A stretch of 64,000 nt of DNA from Blastocladiella emersonii ATCC 22665 (GCA_025594325.1 JANHCV010000004.1:992001-1056000); one strand, 5' to 3'; positions 34,701 through 47,481 are shown, counted from the stretch's first letter. Program-made: numbers and translations. The notes: generated by a model not told the origin, from the letters alone.

Positions 34701-35486
34701 AGGCGTCGCTCGCGGCCGATTTCTCGGTCACGCAGTTCTCACACCTGACGCGGTTGATCCGTACGCCTCCCCAAACCCGCCTCGCACCCTCTTTCACTCA
34801 CACCCGCGCGCCCCCGTCGTGTAGTGTGGCACGGCCGCAACAGCTACCAGCGGTCGGCACGTCTAGCGCAGTTTGTGATCCACCGCGGCCTGATCATTTC
34901 GGTGATGCAGGCCGTGTTCTCGGCCATCTTCTATTTCGCGCCGATCGCGCTGTACCAGGGGATGCTGCTCGTCGGGTACACGACGTGCTACACCATGGCG
35001 CCCGTCTTCTCGCTGGTCCTCGACCACGACGTGCCCGCGGACCTCGCGCTCCTGTTCCCGGAGCTGTACAAGGACCTGACCAAGGGCCGGCACCTCGCGC
35101 TCAAGTCGTTTTTCGTGTGGCTGCTGGTCAGCGTGTACCAGGGCGGCGCGATCATGATGTTCGCGCTGCTCCTCTTCGACAACGACTTCGTGCACGTCGT
35201 GTCCATCAGCTTCACGGCGCTCGTCCTCAACGAGCTGCTCATGGTCGCCCTCGATATCAAGAACTGGCACCGGTACATGGTCTGGGCGCAGGTCTGGACG
35301 CTCGCGGTGTACGTCGCGTCCATGGCGATCCTGCCCGAGTTCGACCTCGACTTTATCGCCACGCTCGCGTTCGTCGGGAAGGTGCTCGCCATCACGGCCG
35401 TGTCCAGCGCGCCGCTCTTCGTCATCAAGCGGCTCCAGCACCACTTTGCCCCGCCGAGCTACCAGAAGCTCGTCAATCACCATTGA
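31725..35486 (+). CDS. P4-type phospholipid flippase, Neo1/ATP9 subgroup
   Basis: ATP-driven aminophospholipid flippase, expected in Golgi/endosome membranes. Six exons: 31725-31940, 31998-32157, 32216-34276, 34333-34577, 34637-34760 and 34825-35486, joining to 1155 aa. Motifs are [20 protein letters not shown] (helix 1), the A-domain DGET at about residue 280, DKTGT at 477-481 with the phosphorylated Asp, the P-domain GDGGND reached across intron 4, and [11 protein letters not shown] before the C-terminal helices. The short loop and [15 protein letters not shown] favour the Neo1 subgroup, which works without a Cdc50 subunit in yeast. All five junctions restore conserved sequence. The N-terminal 125 residues are divergent, so exons 1 and 2 are less certain. 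Confidence 0.93.
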
Positions 35487-35678
35487 CACACACGCGCGAA
35501 TAGACTAGCGTAGTTGAAGGTGATATTATTGAGGTGAGGGTAGCTGGATATGCGTGCACGGGTTGGGATGGGACTAGAGGGGAGCAGGGTAGATCGTCAA
35601 GAGGGGGGAGGGAGAGATGGATTCGCAAACACGAGAGAGGAGGAAGGGATTCAATCATCATCATCATCATCGTCGTCG

Positions 35679-38600
35679 TTACAGGCCGTCACCATCACCG
35701 CCGCAACCGCCGCGGCCGGTGAACGACTCGAGCCCGTTCGGGAACAGCGCCGCGAGCGCGTCCGCGTCGCCGACGCCGGCCTCGGCCATGACTACGTCGC
35801 CGTCGCTCGGCCGCGAGGGCGGGTACATGGCCGCAGTCACTTCGTTGAGCAGCGAGCCCTGCGACGCGTCGCTCGGCACCGAGGCCGCGAGCGACGCGAC
35901 CGTCGCTGCAGCGGCCGCCGCCGCCGTGGCCGACACCGCGTCGAACATCGGGTGCGACGCGGCCCAGTCGGGTACCTCCATGGGCAGCGGCAGCGGGTCG
36001 CCGTGTGCCGCGGCGATCGCGGCCGCCGCGAGCTCGGCGAGGAGGTCGTCGCTGATGGACACGGGAGCGGCGGGTGCGGGATCGACGACAACGGGCTCGC
36101 CGCCGTAGCCGAGACCGGCGGGCGGGGACATTGGCGCCGCGGCGAGCGCGTATCCAGCGGCCGCCGACGCGTAGTCCACTTGCTGCTGCGACTGCGCCTG
36201 CGAGTCGAGGTACGCCTGGACGGCCGCGTTCCCGCCGAGCGCGAGCAGGTCGTACGCGGCGAAATGGTCGACGCCGAACGCCGGGTACGTGAGCGACCGC
36301 GACCGCAGCGAGTTGCCCGCGTTCGCCGCCGCCGCGGCAGCTGCTGCTGCCATGGCCGAAAACGACGACGCCGAGGCCGAGCCCGAGTGGTACCGCGTGC
36401 GGCCCACCGCGGGCGGCGCGAACACGTTGACGGTGGGCGTGGGCGGCGGCGGGAGCGCGAGGTCCTGCAGCGACCACGACCGGGCGTACGCGAGGCCCGA
36501 CGACGCATCGACGGACGCTGCAGCCGCGGCGGCGGCGGCGGTCATGGCCGCTTGTTGCTGCTGCTGGTGCTCGTGGTCGAGCTGCGCGGCGAGCGCCGCC
36601 GAAATGTCCATGTCCGAGACCATGTACATGCCCGAGTCGCCGCGGACATGGGTCGCGCGGCCGCGGCTTGCCATGGCGGGCGTCAGGTGCGGCCCATGGA
36701 CCGACGCGGACGCGGCCTGGAGCAGCTGCTGGTACGACGCGGCCGCCGCCGCGGTCGTATCGGGCGCCGCGAGACCGGGCGGCACGACGACCTGCGCCCA
36801 CTCGGGCGTCTCGACGTCCATGTCGACGTGCTGCTGCTGCGACAGGTCGTGCGCGGGGGTCGGGAACGCGTGCGCGGCGGCCGCGGCGACCGACGACGAG
36901 CTGCTGTGGAACAGCGACACGTGCGACCCGCCGGCGCCGTAGGACGATGAGGACGGCAGCGGCGACGCGGCGCGCGGGAGCATGAAGGCGGCGGACCCGG
37001 GGCGGCACGGCGTCGAGATGCCCGACGACGGCTGCGACGACGAGATGCCGTGGTCCATGAGCGACACGCCGGCCCACTCGGGCACCATGTTGAAGATGCG
37101 CGCCTCCTCGGACATGACGAGGCCGTATGGGTCCTCGTTCGGCGCTTGTGCTGGCGCGGCGTGTGCGTGGGCGTGCGACGCGAGCTCGGACCACGCGGAC
37201 TCGGCGTCGGGCGACGCGGGCCGCGGGTCGTCGTGCGGGATGACCGGGTCGACGGCCATGGCGGTCGTCGGGTCTGCGTCGTGGGTTTCGTCGGTCGTCG
37301 TCGAGCCCATGTCGAGTAGTAGGAGCGGGTCGTCGCGCGGTGGTGCGCCGTCGTCGGTCTCGGCCTCAACCTCGGCGCGCTCGCGGCGGCGCGATGGCCG
37401 GACGCGGCGAGCGGGAGCAGCGGCCGCAGGCGGAGCCGGAGCGGGCGCGGCCGCAGCGGTCATGGCGGCCGCGCTCTCGGCCGGGACGGCAATGACCTCG
37501 GTGCAGCGCAGGTTCTACGTCGGGAGGAGGACGGCGAGGGTCAGTGATCCGGTCCGTGGAACGAGGACGAGTGAGACGCTACGGACCCACTTGTGGAGGA
37601 TCTTGTCCATGGCGTCCTGCAGGACCGACCACTTGAAGACCTAGGCGCACGGGCGAACGAGGAGCGTCAGCACCGATCGGCCCACCCACCACCTCGCGAA
37701 CCGTACCTTGATATCCTTCTCGATGTTGCGCGGCTTGGGATCACCGAATTGCATGACAGTGCGGAAAAAGTCGGACGAGTCGGCGCGGGCCTTGGTGACG
37801 GTGACGGGTCGGAACGTCTCCATGTTGCGCCGGATACGGTTCTTCTCCTCGACCTTGAACACGACGCCGAGCAGCCGCTCCATGGCGAGGATGAAGTCGA
37901 CCGACGTCACGTAGAAGTCGTCCATGCGCTCCCAGTAGATGCACGACAGCGTGACGAGGTCGCCCGCCGCGTTGGCCGCGTGGTCGAAGTCGGCCGCCGC
38001 CACCACCGTCCAGCGCACCGCGATCCGGCCCTCGCCGCGCCGCCGGTCCGGGAACAGACACACGATGCGCCGCTTGGTCCGCGCCTGCTCCTCGGGCGTC
38101 CACCCCTCGAGCACCGCGCCGAGACCCGTCGCGAAATCGAGCCGCCACTGCAACCGCACCGCGACCATGCCCGGCTCGAGGTCGCGCGCGAGCTCGGCGG
38201 CGGCGGCGGCCGCGGTCGCCGCGGCCTGCGTCTCGGCCGACGACTCCTGCTGCGACCCGGACGACCGCTCGAGGCTCGACGTGTGCGCGGCCGAGGCCGA
38301 CCCGGACTCGGGGTCGTCGGTCGACGACGCGCCGCCGTCGGTACCCTGACCGCTGCTGCGGCGGCGCCGGCTACGCGGCGCACGGGCCCGCGCCGGTGCT
38401 GCTGGCGGTGGCGGCGGCGGTGCGGCCGAGGACGACGACGAGAGGTCGAGCTCGAGCGCGAGGTCGGCAGCCGCGGTACACGCGGTGCGGCGGGCGCGCG
38501 GGCGGCGCGTGGTGTCCTTGCGGCCGCCGCCGCGGCGCTTGCTCGAGAAGGAAGAGGAGGCGGCGTGGTCGTAGTCCTCGTCGTCGTCGCTGTCGTCCTC

Positions 38601-39514
38601 GATGTCGGCGTCCGTCAGTCGGAACTCTTCCTCGTCGTCATCGTCCGAGGACTCGTCCGACTCGAGGCCGGGCAGGTCCGGGTCGTCGTCGAGGTAGACG
38701 CGCGTCGAGGCGGCGGCCGTGGGCGCGGCCGACGACGGCACGAGGCGCCGGCGGTAGTGGCCGTCGGACGCGGGTGCTGGTGGTGCAGGGGCGGGCGTCG
38801 GCGCGGCGGCGACCGAGTAGTCGACGCTGGGGACGAGGCCGGTCGGGAGATAGTCAAAGAGGTCGAACAGGGCGGCGTCGTCGGCGTCGCCGTGGCCGGC
38901 AGGCGGGGAGTTGAGGGCGAGAGACGGCGGTGGTGGAGCAGGCGCGCGGTGGAGGCCCGACGAGGACGACGACAGGTCGGGCGAGGGCGGGGCCGAAGAC
39001 AGCACCGACTCCTGGTCGACGGCAGCGGCCGCGGTGGCCGTGGTCGGCTCGTGGAAGATGGCCATGGGGCTACAATGTCGGAGGTGAGACATGGTGGCCA
39101 TGGACACAGTCGGTCGTTCGTGCAAACGGGTGACACGTACTCTTCATCGACAACGAGAGCAGCCGAGTCGACCGCGGGCGGGGGCGTTGCGAGCATGGCC
39201 GAGAGGCGCGACGCGGAGATGGGTCGGTGGAGCGGGCGGAACGAGGAGGCCCTTGGCGAGCGCGACCGTGAGCGGGACCGGGACCGCGACCCCGACTTGG
39301 CGGACGCGGAGGCCGTCGAGTGCGACCGCGGGCGCGGCGGCCACGCGACGCCGTAGGGGCGGGCGCGGACCAGCGAGCGGCCGTGGCGGCGGTGCAGGAT
39401 GGCGGCGCAGTCGTAGACAGGCGGGTTGGTCTCGAGCAGGCTCGACGAGGCGCTGGTCGGGCGCGATCGGTCGAGGTCGCGGTGCGCGAGGGTCGAGGTG
39501 GTGGCGGCCGACAT
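35679..39514 (-). CDS. Medusa-like developmental regulator (DUF7082)
   Basis: Relative of fungal Medusa (medA) regulators of sporulation and adhesion. Exons 39514-39141, 39069-37707, 37640-37587 and 37514-35679 give 1208 aa. The conserved block is at about residues 455-600: LSCIYWERMDDFYVTSVDFI, VEEKNRIRRNMETFRPVTV and FGDPKPRNIEKDIK. It continues in the 54-nt exon 3 (VFKWSVLQDAMDKILHKW). The N-terminal part has acidic Asp/Glu runs, and the C-terminal 600 residues are Ala/Gln/Ser/Pro-rich, resembling an activation region. Exon 1 depends on one GTACGT...TTGTAG intron; a start at 39101 or 39065 without it is possible. Confidence 0.82.
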
Positions 39515-41832
39515 GGGGAGGGCGATCTAGGACAGTGTAAGTGCGGCGGACGTTGGTCAGCGAGGCCGGCGGATCGGACACGGACGCGCGCGCGTCGAGA
39601 GCGTACCGGTCAAGCGAAGAAGTCCTTGGCGACGGTGGAACGGCGGGTGGAAGAATCGCGTCGAGGGGAGACAAGAGCGGGCGAGCGAGCGCGGTGGGCG
39701 CAGCAGCAGAGGAAAGGTGGAAGAGGAGGGTGCAAAGCGAGCAGCGGAGCGGAACAGCGATAACAAAAAGGGGTGGTGTGGGCGCGACGGCGGTGGCGAG
39801 GTGCGTGCGTGGGTGCGAGGACGAGCGCCGCGCAGCGTGGCGGGAGCGGGTGGTGGCGGCGGCGGTGGCCGATACGGCGTCTGGGACGAGGAGCGCGGAG
39901 CGTGGCCGGTGGCCGGGGGCGAGAGCGAGAGAGGGCGTGAAACCTTGGCGAGCGGCGGGCGGGCGCGACGGCAGCAGCACGACTTGGCGTGCGCAGCAGG
40001 AGCAGCCGTCGACGTGGCGGGCGGGCGCGACGCGTCGAAGGCGGGCGGGAGATGCCGATCGGGCGCGCGCGGGAGAATCACACGGCGGCGGCGCCAACGG
40101 AGGACGCGATAGCGGTGACGGGGAGTGACGCGGCACGGCGCGACGCGTCGAAGAGGACGGGCTCGAGTGACGTCGGCGGTGGCGTGATGGCGGCGGTGAT
40201 GAGACCCGCGAGGCGGCCGCGGCGCGCGCGAAACGGCAAGTGGGAGACGCGCGGGCGGTGGCCGAGGTCGTGGGAGTGTGGCGCAGCACGGGGGCGGAGA
40301 CGCGCGAGCAGCGGGTGATGAGACACGGCCGAGGAGCGCGGGGCACGCGCGCGGTCGGTCGGTCGGCGGTCGAGTCGAAGGCAGCGTGTGCGCGACAGCA
40401 GCAGGATCGAGCAGGTCGACGTCGACAAGGAGGAGGAGGAGGAGGAGCAGAGAGGATTTCGCAGGTAGCAGTGATCGAGGCCGACGGCGACGCGAGGAAG
40501 AGGAGCAGGCCGCAGCGGCCGCGCGCGGGGTCTCAGCGGTCTTATACGCGTCCGCGGACGAGTGACGCACAGTGCGGGAGAACAAGGGACGCGCGCGCGT
40601 GCGTGCGGGGTCACCAGCTGGCAGCGGACAGGGCGGGAGGGTGGTGAAAGATGGGAGGGGAGGGGAAAAGACGCGTCGCGAGTGTGGCGCAGCGCGCGGG
40701 CCGTGACCCTGACGTCACACCGCGTCGAGAGGAGAGCGTGAAAGAGTCGCGAACCGGCGGCCGGGCCCGGCCACAGCACCGGCGCGTCGTCGGGGGAGAT
40801 GAGACCGCGAGTCCGCGCGCGTGCGTGTGCGTGAGATCTGCCACGATGAGGAGGGAGTCTTCGCGACGCGGTCGCTGGACAGGTGAGCGACGCGCGTGAA
40901 CGACGGGGTGTGCATGGCGTCGTCACCGGCGGTGCGTGGGCGCGGAACAAGGGAGGGCGGCGGGCGGCGGCAGCATGGGCGTGGCGAGGTGCGGCGACGC
41001 ATCACGCGGCAGCGGCAGCGCGGCGTACGGCGCGACGCGTGGGCGCCGGACGCGAAGATGGCGGTGAAACAGGCAGCGCGGGCTTCGGCGGTCCGGGCCG
41101 GCGAGGGGGCCCGCGGCGCGGCCGGTGCATCGGGCACGCGCGATCCGCCCGCCCCCGGCGACGATTGCGCCCGTGTTCGGCATGGGCGATTGGCGCGTGC
41201 GACCCGGGTGGCGGGCCGATACGAGAGCCGGGAGCGGGCGGCAGCGCCGCGCGAGCTGCGCGAGCCGTCCAGGCCCCGCTGCATCGTGATCTCGGTCGGC
41301 GGTCGCGCGGGCACGCCCATGCGGGGTGGTGGCGGGGAGATCGGGCCGAGCATAGCGTCGCTGCGATTGCGCGCGCGCACCACGCCCGACGCGATTCGCT
41401 GCATCTGCTGCGCGCGGAGGCGCACAAGGCAGCCGGTCTGATCACGGCTCCGCGCTAGCTCCAGATCGCATCGGTGTGGCGCGCGGCACAGGCATACGAG
41501 GCGGCGCGGTCGAGGCCTGGGGCCGCGGGGCCGCGCGCCCAGCCTGCTCCAGCTCGCTGCGAGCGGGTTGCACCGAGTGCGAGCGGGTCACGCTGCCATT
41601 GCATCCATCTGACGTGGGATTCATCGCGCGGTGGGCCGTGTGGGTGGCTCAAACCGCTCAAAATGTCTCGCGCCGCGCCTTGCGACGCCGCCCACGTGGC
41701 CCGTGTGCGCCGACCGCCGCCACGCCGCCGCCGTTCGTCGCCACCTCGACGCGTTCGTTTGCTCCCTCACCTCGTTGCCTTCCACCAAGGCCACACGCAC
41801 ACACACCCAGCAACGTATCAACAACCACAACC
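39515..41832. promoter_or_regulatory. Long divergent intergenic region, Medusa-like / GMPPA-like
   Basis: 2.3 kb, the longest gene-free single-copy stretch in the window. It has several long open frames on both strands, but all are low-complexity Arg/Ala/Pro translations expected from GC-rich DNA, with no family features. It probably holds a long 5' leader and control region for the regulator. (GGA)n-like tracts occur near 40430-40450. Confidence 0.5.
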
Positions 41833-43301
41833 ATGGCGCAGCAGCCGCAGCACCCGTACAAGGCCGTGATCCTGGTCGGCGGCCCGTCGCGCGGCACGCG
41901 GTTCCGCCCGCTGTCGCTCAACTGCCCGAAGCCGCTGTTCCCGATCGCGGGGCAGCCGCTGCTGTACCACCACCTGGCCGCGCTGGCCGAGGTGCCCGGC
42001 CTCAAGGACGTGTACATTGTCGGCTTCTTCGAGGACGCCGTCTTCGCGCCGTTCCTCGACCGCGTCGCCGTCGACCTGCCCTCCATCAACGTGCGGTACC
42101 TGCGCGAGTACCAGGCGCTCGGCACCGCCGGCGGCCTGTTCCACTTCCGCGACGAGATCCTGCGCGGCAGCCCGCGCAAGCTGTTTGTCCTGCACTCGGA
42201 CATCTGCACCGGCACCCCGCTGCACGCCATGCTGACCTTCCACGCCGACCGCGAGGCCGACGCGCGCACCCAGGGCAAGCCCGCGCCCCTGTGCACGGTC
42301 CTCACTGCGCGCGTGTCCCGCGAGACGACCCAGCGGTACGGGTGCGTCGTGGCCGGCGACGCCGGCGAGGTCCTCCACTACGTCGAGAAGCCCGAGTTCT
42401 TCATCTCGGACCTCATCAACGGCGGCGTCTACCTGTTCGACGCCGCCATCTTCGGGGTGCTCGAGGAGATCCGCAACGCCAAGGCCGCTGCCGCGACGGC
42501 CGCCGCCGCCGCCTCGTTCTCGGCGTCCACCGACTCGCTCGTGCCCCTCGCCACCGACGCCGCCGAGCTCGACGGCAAGCTGCGTCTCGAGCTCGACGTG
42601 CTCCGCGGCCTCGCCGGCACCGGCAAGCTGTTCGCCTACGAGACCAACGAGTTCTGGACCCAGATGAAGACCGCCACGTACGCTCTCCTTGACTCACTGA
42701 TCCACTCTACGCCGACTCGCTCTGACACCCGCTTGCCCCACAGCTCGGCCGTCCTCGTCAACTCGCTCGTCCTGCAGCACAACAAGCGCAAGCGGTCGGC
42801 CTCGGTCGTCGCCGAGACCATGCGGGGCCCGCAGATCGTGGGCGCCGTCTCCATCCACCGGTCCGCGCAGATCCACCCGTCCGCCAAGATCGGGCCCAAC
42901 GTGTCCATTGGCCCGCGCGCCATCATCGGGCCGGGCGTCCGCGTCAAGGAGGCCATCATCCTCGACGGCGTCGAGCTCAAGGCCAACGCCTGCGTCCTCT
43001 ACTCGGTCGTCGGGTGGAACTCCAAGGTCGGCACCTGGTCCCGCATCGAGGGCACGCCGCAGGACGCCGGGATCGCCCACAAGCTCATGCAGAACGGGCA
43101 GAAGACGCAGGCGGCGACGGTCATTGGTACGATCTCTGCTGACGCTGCTACCGCTGCTCGGCTCCGCTTCGTGTTGCTGACGTTGTGCGTTGACGGACAG
43201 GCCACGAGGTGTCCATCGCCGACGAGGTCATCATCCGCAACTGCCTCGTGCTGCCACACAAGGACCTCAAGTCCTCGTACCACAATGACATTCTCATGTA
43301 A
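41833..43301 (+). CDS. GMPPA-like mannose-1-phosphate guanylyltransferase alpha
   Basis: Homologue of the alpha (regulatory) subunit that works with GMPPB in making GDP-mannose for glycosylation and wall mannan. Exons 41833-42677, 42744-43126 and 43201-43301 give 442 aa. The nucleotidyltransferase domain starts KAVILVGGPSRGTRFRPLS and continues with PKPLFPIAGQPLLYHHLAAL and VEKPEFFISDLINGGVYLF. A left-handed beta-helix follows (HPSAKIGPNVSIGPRAIIGP). The C-terminus, NCLVLPHKDLKSSYHNDILM, is typical of the alpha type. The pyrophosphorylase motif reads GGPSRGTRFRP in place of the GGxGTRLRPLT of active enzymes, which supports a regulatory role. It contains an Ala-rich insert of about 25 residues. 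Intron 1 is 66 nt and has no stop, so read-through is open. Confidence 0.92.
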
Positions 43302-43367
43302 CCAGCCCCACCCCTTCCTTTGCATCCGAATCTTGCCTATATTACAACACTCTTCATCCCTCCTCAC

Positions 43368-46300
43368 TCACCAGTTGTGGAACCACGGCTTCCGCTTGGT
43401 CTCGAGAATCACGTTCCGCGCGCGCCGCACCCCGGCCCGCACCTTGCGCTTGCCCTTGTCCCACATGGCCTTGACGCGGTCACCGAGGTCCGGGTCCTCG
43501 CCCGGCCCGTACACCTGCCCGTGGCCGTGCGGTTTCCACCCGGCGGGCCCACCCGCGCGACGAGACGACGACGCGCCGCCGCTCGACGCGGTCCGCCCGC
43601 GCGCGCGCCCGCGGTCGCTCTTGGCGCGCGGATTGTTATTGGGGGATGATGCGAGCGGGCCGACGCGCGAGTGGCTGCTGCTGCTGCCGGCGCCACCTGC
43701 GCGGGAACAGGATGCGGAGCGCCACCGCCGGTTGCCGTCGGCGTCGTACCCGTCATCGTCCTCACAATCGTCCTCATCGTCGTCGTCGTCGTCGTCGTCC
43801 GTGTACGCGCCGCGCGGGGACCCGCGGCCTCCGCCGCCGCCGCCGCCCTCGGCCGAGTGCGCGGACGCGGCATCCCACTGGTCGATCCACTCGCCGGCGA
43901 CGTGGAAGTGGTCGTCGAGCCCCGCGGTGCTGCCCGCGGTACCCGCGAGTGAGCTGCCGGGCCTCGCGTACCCGCCGGCGCCCGTCGCGCCGCGTCCGGC
44001 GGCGGTGCGTAGCCCGTTGGCGACCTGCGAGACGCGGTCGGGTCCGAGCGGGAGCGACTGCGAGGTCCCACCTCGGGCGCGCGACGACAGGCTAGCGCGG
44101 GGCGACGGCATGACGGGCTGGCGGACGACGATGATCGGGGTGCGGAACCAGAGGTCCCAGGGGGACCCGCGCGCGTCGAGGCACTTGAGCAGGTTGTACA
44201 TTTGGCCGCGGATCACGGCCATCTGCGCCTCGAAGATGTCCGGGTCGAACGCCTCGTCGACCGAGAACAGCTCGTACAGGTCGGTGCGCGTGACGGCCCA
44301 CCACCGCGGGTCGCGCAGCAGGCGGGCGACATACTCGCGCAGGGCCGGCTGGAAGGGCAACTTTGCGATGGACAGGTACAGCCAGCCGTACGGGTAGCTC
44401 CGCCACTTGTCCGGGTGCTTAAACGGGAACGCGAGCCCGTGGTCGATGGCGGCGACCTGCAGCCGCCCGTTGGTGAACTTGATCATCCAGTTGTCGAGCC
44501 CGCGGTCCGTGTTGCGCATCAGGTAGTCGAGCACCGCCAGGCGCTGGAACTGGTCCACGAACGAGTCGTACGTCGCCGCGTCCCAGATCCCCTCGTACCC
44601 GCCGTCGTTGGGGACGCCGAGCATCGCCGTCGCCGGGCTCGGGAGCGCCGGCTCGTCCTCGTGGTGGTGGTGGAGCGGCGGCATGTCGATGCGCGTGTCG
44701 GCCCGCCGGCTCGCGGCGGTCCCGCGCGGCGGCGTCGTGCTGGCGGCGGGCCCGAGCAGCGCCTCGGTCGACGACGCCATGTGCTCGTCGCGGCTCTGCG
44801 AGAGGTCCTCGGACGGCGTGGGGAGGAACGGGGCCGACGACGCGGACTCGGGCGACGCGCCGGCCGCGGCCCGCGTATCGTCCTCCTCGACCTCCACGTC
44901 CTCGCGCAGCGACGCCCACACGGCGGACCCGGGCGGCGGGTCGGCGGGGAGCGGGTGCAGCTTGAAGAAGATGGATGCGTCCTTGAACCCGCGCAGGAAC
45001 AGCTGGAAGCTGCCCATCTTGAGCGGGAGCGCGTTCGGGTGGCGCCGGTGCTTCTTGCGGTAGTGGAATGCGGGCGAGGATAGCGTCACGACCTTGGTCA
45101 GGGGCACGATGCCGAACCCCAGGCGCCGGTCGAGCAGCGACGCGCCCGCCTCGGACAGGTACCCGACGTTCGGGATCAGGCAGCTCCGCCCGAAGCAGCA
45201 GAAAAAGACGTTGCGGTGGATCCACTTCATCCATTTCGGGTTCCTAGACGTCGCAGCGGTGTCAGTCGTGTGGTCGCCGGGCGGAGGTGGTAGAGAAAGA
45301 ACGTACAGCTCGCCATACGGCTCCTCGTCCTTGGGCTTGTGGACGCCGAGGATCTGGCCGTCCGTGTTGCGGCAAAAGTAGGACCCAGACGACCCCTGGC
45401 CGATGCGCATGGGCTGCGCGTCCTCCTGGATCGCGTCGCGCACCGCGTCGACGATCGCGTCAAACTCGGCGTCCGACACCGGGTCGAGGCACGGCGGCAG
45501 CAGCGCACGCGCACCCGTCGCGCTGGCCGGGAGAACCGCGGTTGAGACGGGCGGTGGCGGCGGGCGGTTCACGGCGCTCAGCACGCGCTGCTGCGGGCTC
45601 GACGACGACGCGTGGTGGTCGCTCGAGATCCACGACGGGATCGGCGGGACCGGCGGGATCCCCGGGTCGCCGCCGTACCCCGCGAGGCGCGGCGGGGTCG
45701 ACGGGCGCGACGAGGGCGCGGACCCACCGCTGCTGCCGCGACGCTGCGGCGAGCCAAGCGACGGCATCCCGGCGGCAAACTCCGTGGGCAGCGCCGTGGT
45801 CTCGACCGACACCTCCATGAGCACGCGCGCCGAATGCCGGCTCAGCGTGTCGGCGGGGCTCGCGAACAGGTCGATCTGGGCGTGCGGGCGGCCGTGCGCC
45901 GACGCGCTGCGCTCGCGGCGCGGCGCGATCGTCGTGGCCGCGGACGCACTGCGCTGCCCGCCGCCAATGTCGCCGCCGCTGTCCGAGAGCAGCGACTCGG
46001 AGTGCGGCAGGAACGGGTCCGACGGTAACTCGGAGGCGAACGGGAGCAGCGGGTCGGCGAGCGGGAGCGCGTCGGGGACCGGCGCCGACACGACGTCGAG
46101 CGGCGACCGGACGACCGAGTCGGTGCTGCCATGTTGGGGCGGTGGCTGTTGTGGAAGCGACCCGCTGCCGCCGCCTGAGGTGGCGACGAAGCCGGTGCTG
46201 CCCGACAGGCCGAGGGCGTCGAGCTGGGTCTCGGAACGCGTCAGGTGGTTGTCGACGAACGGCAGCGAGCTCGACGAGGTGTAGGGGAGGGCGAGGCTGT

Positions 46301-46577
46301 CGCCTAGCGCCTACGGATGCAGTGGAGGGTTAGCGGGCGGTGCGAGGTGGCGGAGCGGGCCGCGGGCGTACAGCCAGGCCAACGTTGTCGGTCTCCTCAT
46401 CTTGAGAGTTGGTGTCTGAGACGGACGCGACCTGGAAGCGCGCTCAAGGAGATCAGTGATCACTCTCGCGAGCGATGCAGGAGCAGAGGGCTGTACCGAG
46501 GACGGGACGCTCGAGTCGGTGGAGAGCGACATGGTGGACGGCTGTGCCCGCGCAGGGCGGTCGCCTGGAGAGGACAT
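43368..46577 (-). CDS. Type II phosphatidylinositol 4-kinase (Lsb6-like)
   Basis: Makes PI4P on endosome, Golgi or vacuole membranes. Exons 46577-46497, 46431-46372, 46310-45307 and 45243-43368 give 1006 aa. The kinase region has the P-loop GQGSSGSYFCR with HKPKDEEPYGELNPKWMKW across intron 3. Next is a Cys-rich stretch FFCCFGRSCLIPNVGYLSEA, the usual palmitoylation site. NTDRGLDNWMIKF and AIDHGLAFPFKHPD are catalytic. Long low-complexity insertions flank and split the kinase, including an N-terminal extension of more than 300 residues, so the protein is about twice the animal length. The start could also be the ATG at 46532. Exons 1-2 are short and rest on splice consensus and frame only. 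Confidence 0.9.
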
Positions 46578-47013
46578 GCGGGTCGCTCGGTTCGCGTGTG
46601 TGTGGTTCGAGAAGCGGAGAATACAAGAGGGTGGTGGAGGGCAGCTGGCGGGACTCGGGCGTCTCCCTCGCTGGTGGGATACACGAGGTGGTCGACGCGC
46701 GCGTGCGTCGGAACTCGTCGGGAGGATCGGTTGCGGCCTCAGGGAGCGAGTGCCGCCACTGGATGATACATGCGCGGGCAGAGCGGTTGCGCGGAGAGAG
46801 CGGGGGATGGCGAGAGTTGGGCGAGCGCGAAGGCGGCGGGCGGGGCGGCGACGGCGGCAGGCTCACGGCAGCGTGACCGCGACGCGCCGCGTCGATCAGG
46901 CGGGGGCGCCACACTCTCCGCTCCTCATCAGCTTCTCGATCAGGCGGCAGATTGGTCATCAATCGTTGTATACAATGAAGGGCTAACAAAAAGAATGTAC
47001 AGGAGGGGACGAC
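46578..47013. other. Intergenic upstream of PI4K
   Basis: 435 bp, PI4K promoter side and 3' flank of the small mitochondrial gene. Purine-rich (GGCGA/GAG) runs; no gene seen. Confidence 0.4.
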
Positions 47014-47481
47014 TCAGCGCTTGCCGCCGCCAAAGAGGCTGCCGAGCAGACCCGTGCCAGCAAACGACTGGGCGGCGGTGCGGATCTCCTCGTCCGTGAC
47101 ACCTGCGGCCTTGAGGGCCTCGGCGAGCTTCTCGGTCTTGGCGCGCACGTCCTTGTCCATGAGCACCTGCATCAGCTTGACCGACGGCTTGGTCAGCTCC
47201 TCGGCGCCGACGCCCTTGGCCGCGAGCGCCTCCTGGAACTCGCGCACCGCCTGCACAAACTCGGGCGAGTTCTGCAGCTTGAGCGCCAGGTTCGCCACAA
47301 ACTCCTCCTTGTCGTTCTCGGCCGCGAGTCGCCGCGGCGTCGTCGTGAAGGTGCGCGCGACCGCGACCGCGACCGGGGTCATCTGTGCGGTGGCGGCGGG
47401 CGGGCGCGCGAGCACCGCGCGGGTCGGCACGGCGCGGGCGGTCGCGCGGACGGCGGCGAGTCGGAGTGCGTTCGAGTACAT
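47014..47481 (-). CDS. Small protein with predicted mitochondrial presequence, unknown function
   Basis: 155 aa, single exon. The first 53 residues are Arg/Ala/Val/Thr-rich and lack acidic residues (MYSNALRLAAVRATARAV), and end RTFTTTPRRL, a typical matrix-targeting sequence and cleavage context. The mature part is about 100 residues of predicted alpha-helix (EEFVANLALKLQNSPEFVQA, then KLMQVLMDKDVRAKTEKLAE) and ends LGSLFGGGKR. I do not recognise the family. It is divergent from the F1 gamma subunit gene, 281 bp apart, which would suit co-regulated mitochondrial functions. Confidence 0.75.
   Translation of the reverse strand: MYSNALRLAAVRATARAVPTRAVLARPPAATAQMTPVAVAVARTFTTTPRRLAAENDKEEFVANLALKLQNSPEFVQAVREFQEALAAKGVGAEELTKPSVKLMQVLMDKDVRAKTEKLAEALKAAGVTDEEIRTAAQSFAGTGLLGSLFGGGKR

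Noticed and set aside
39144-41441. Several frames of 180-400 codons on both strands between the Medusa-like and GMPPA-like genes
   Set aside because: The translations are Arg/Ala/Pro/Ser runs on both strands with no motif, as expected from GC-rich DNA with few stops.
41476-44397. Open frame of 973 codons across the GMPPA-like gene and beyond
   Set aside because: It is open only because intron 1 has no stop and the frame continues past intron 2 into the 3' region. The real protein starts at 41833 and ends in another frame at 43301.
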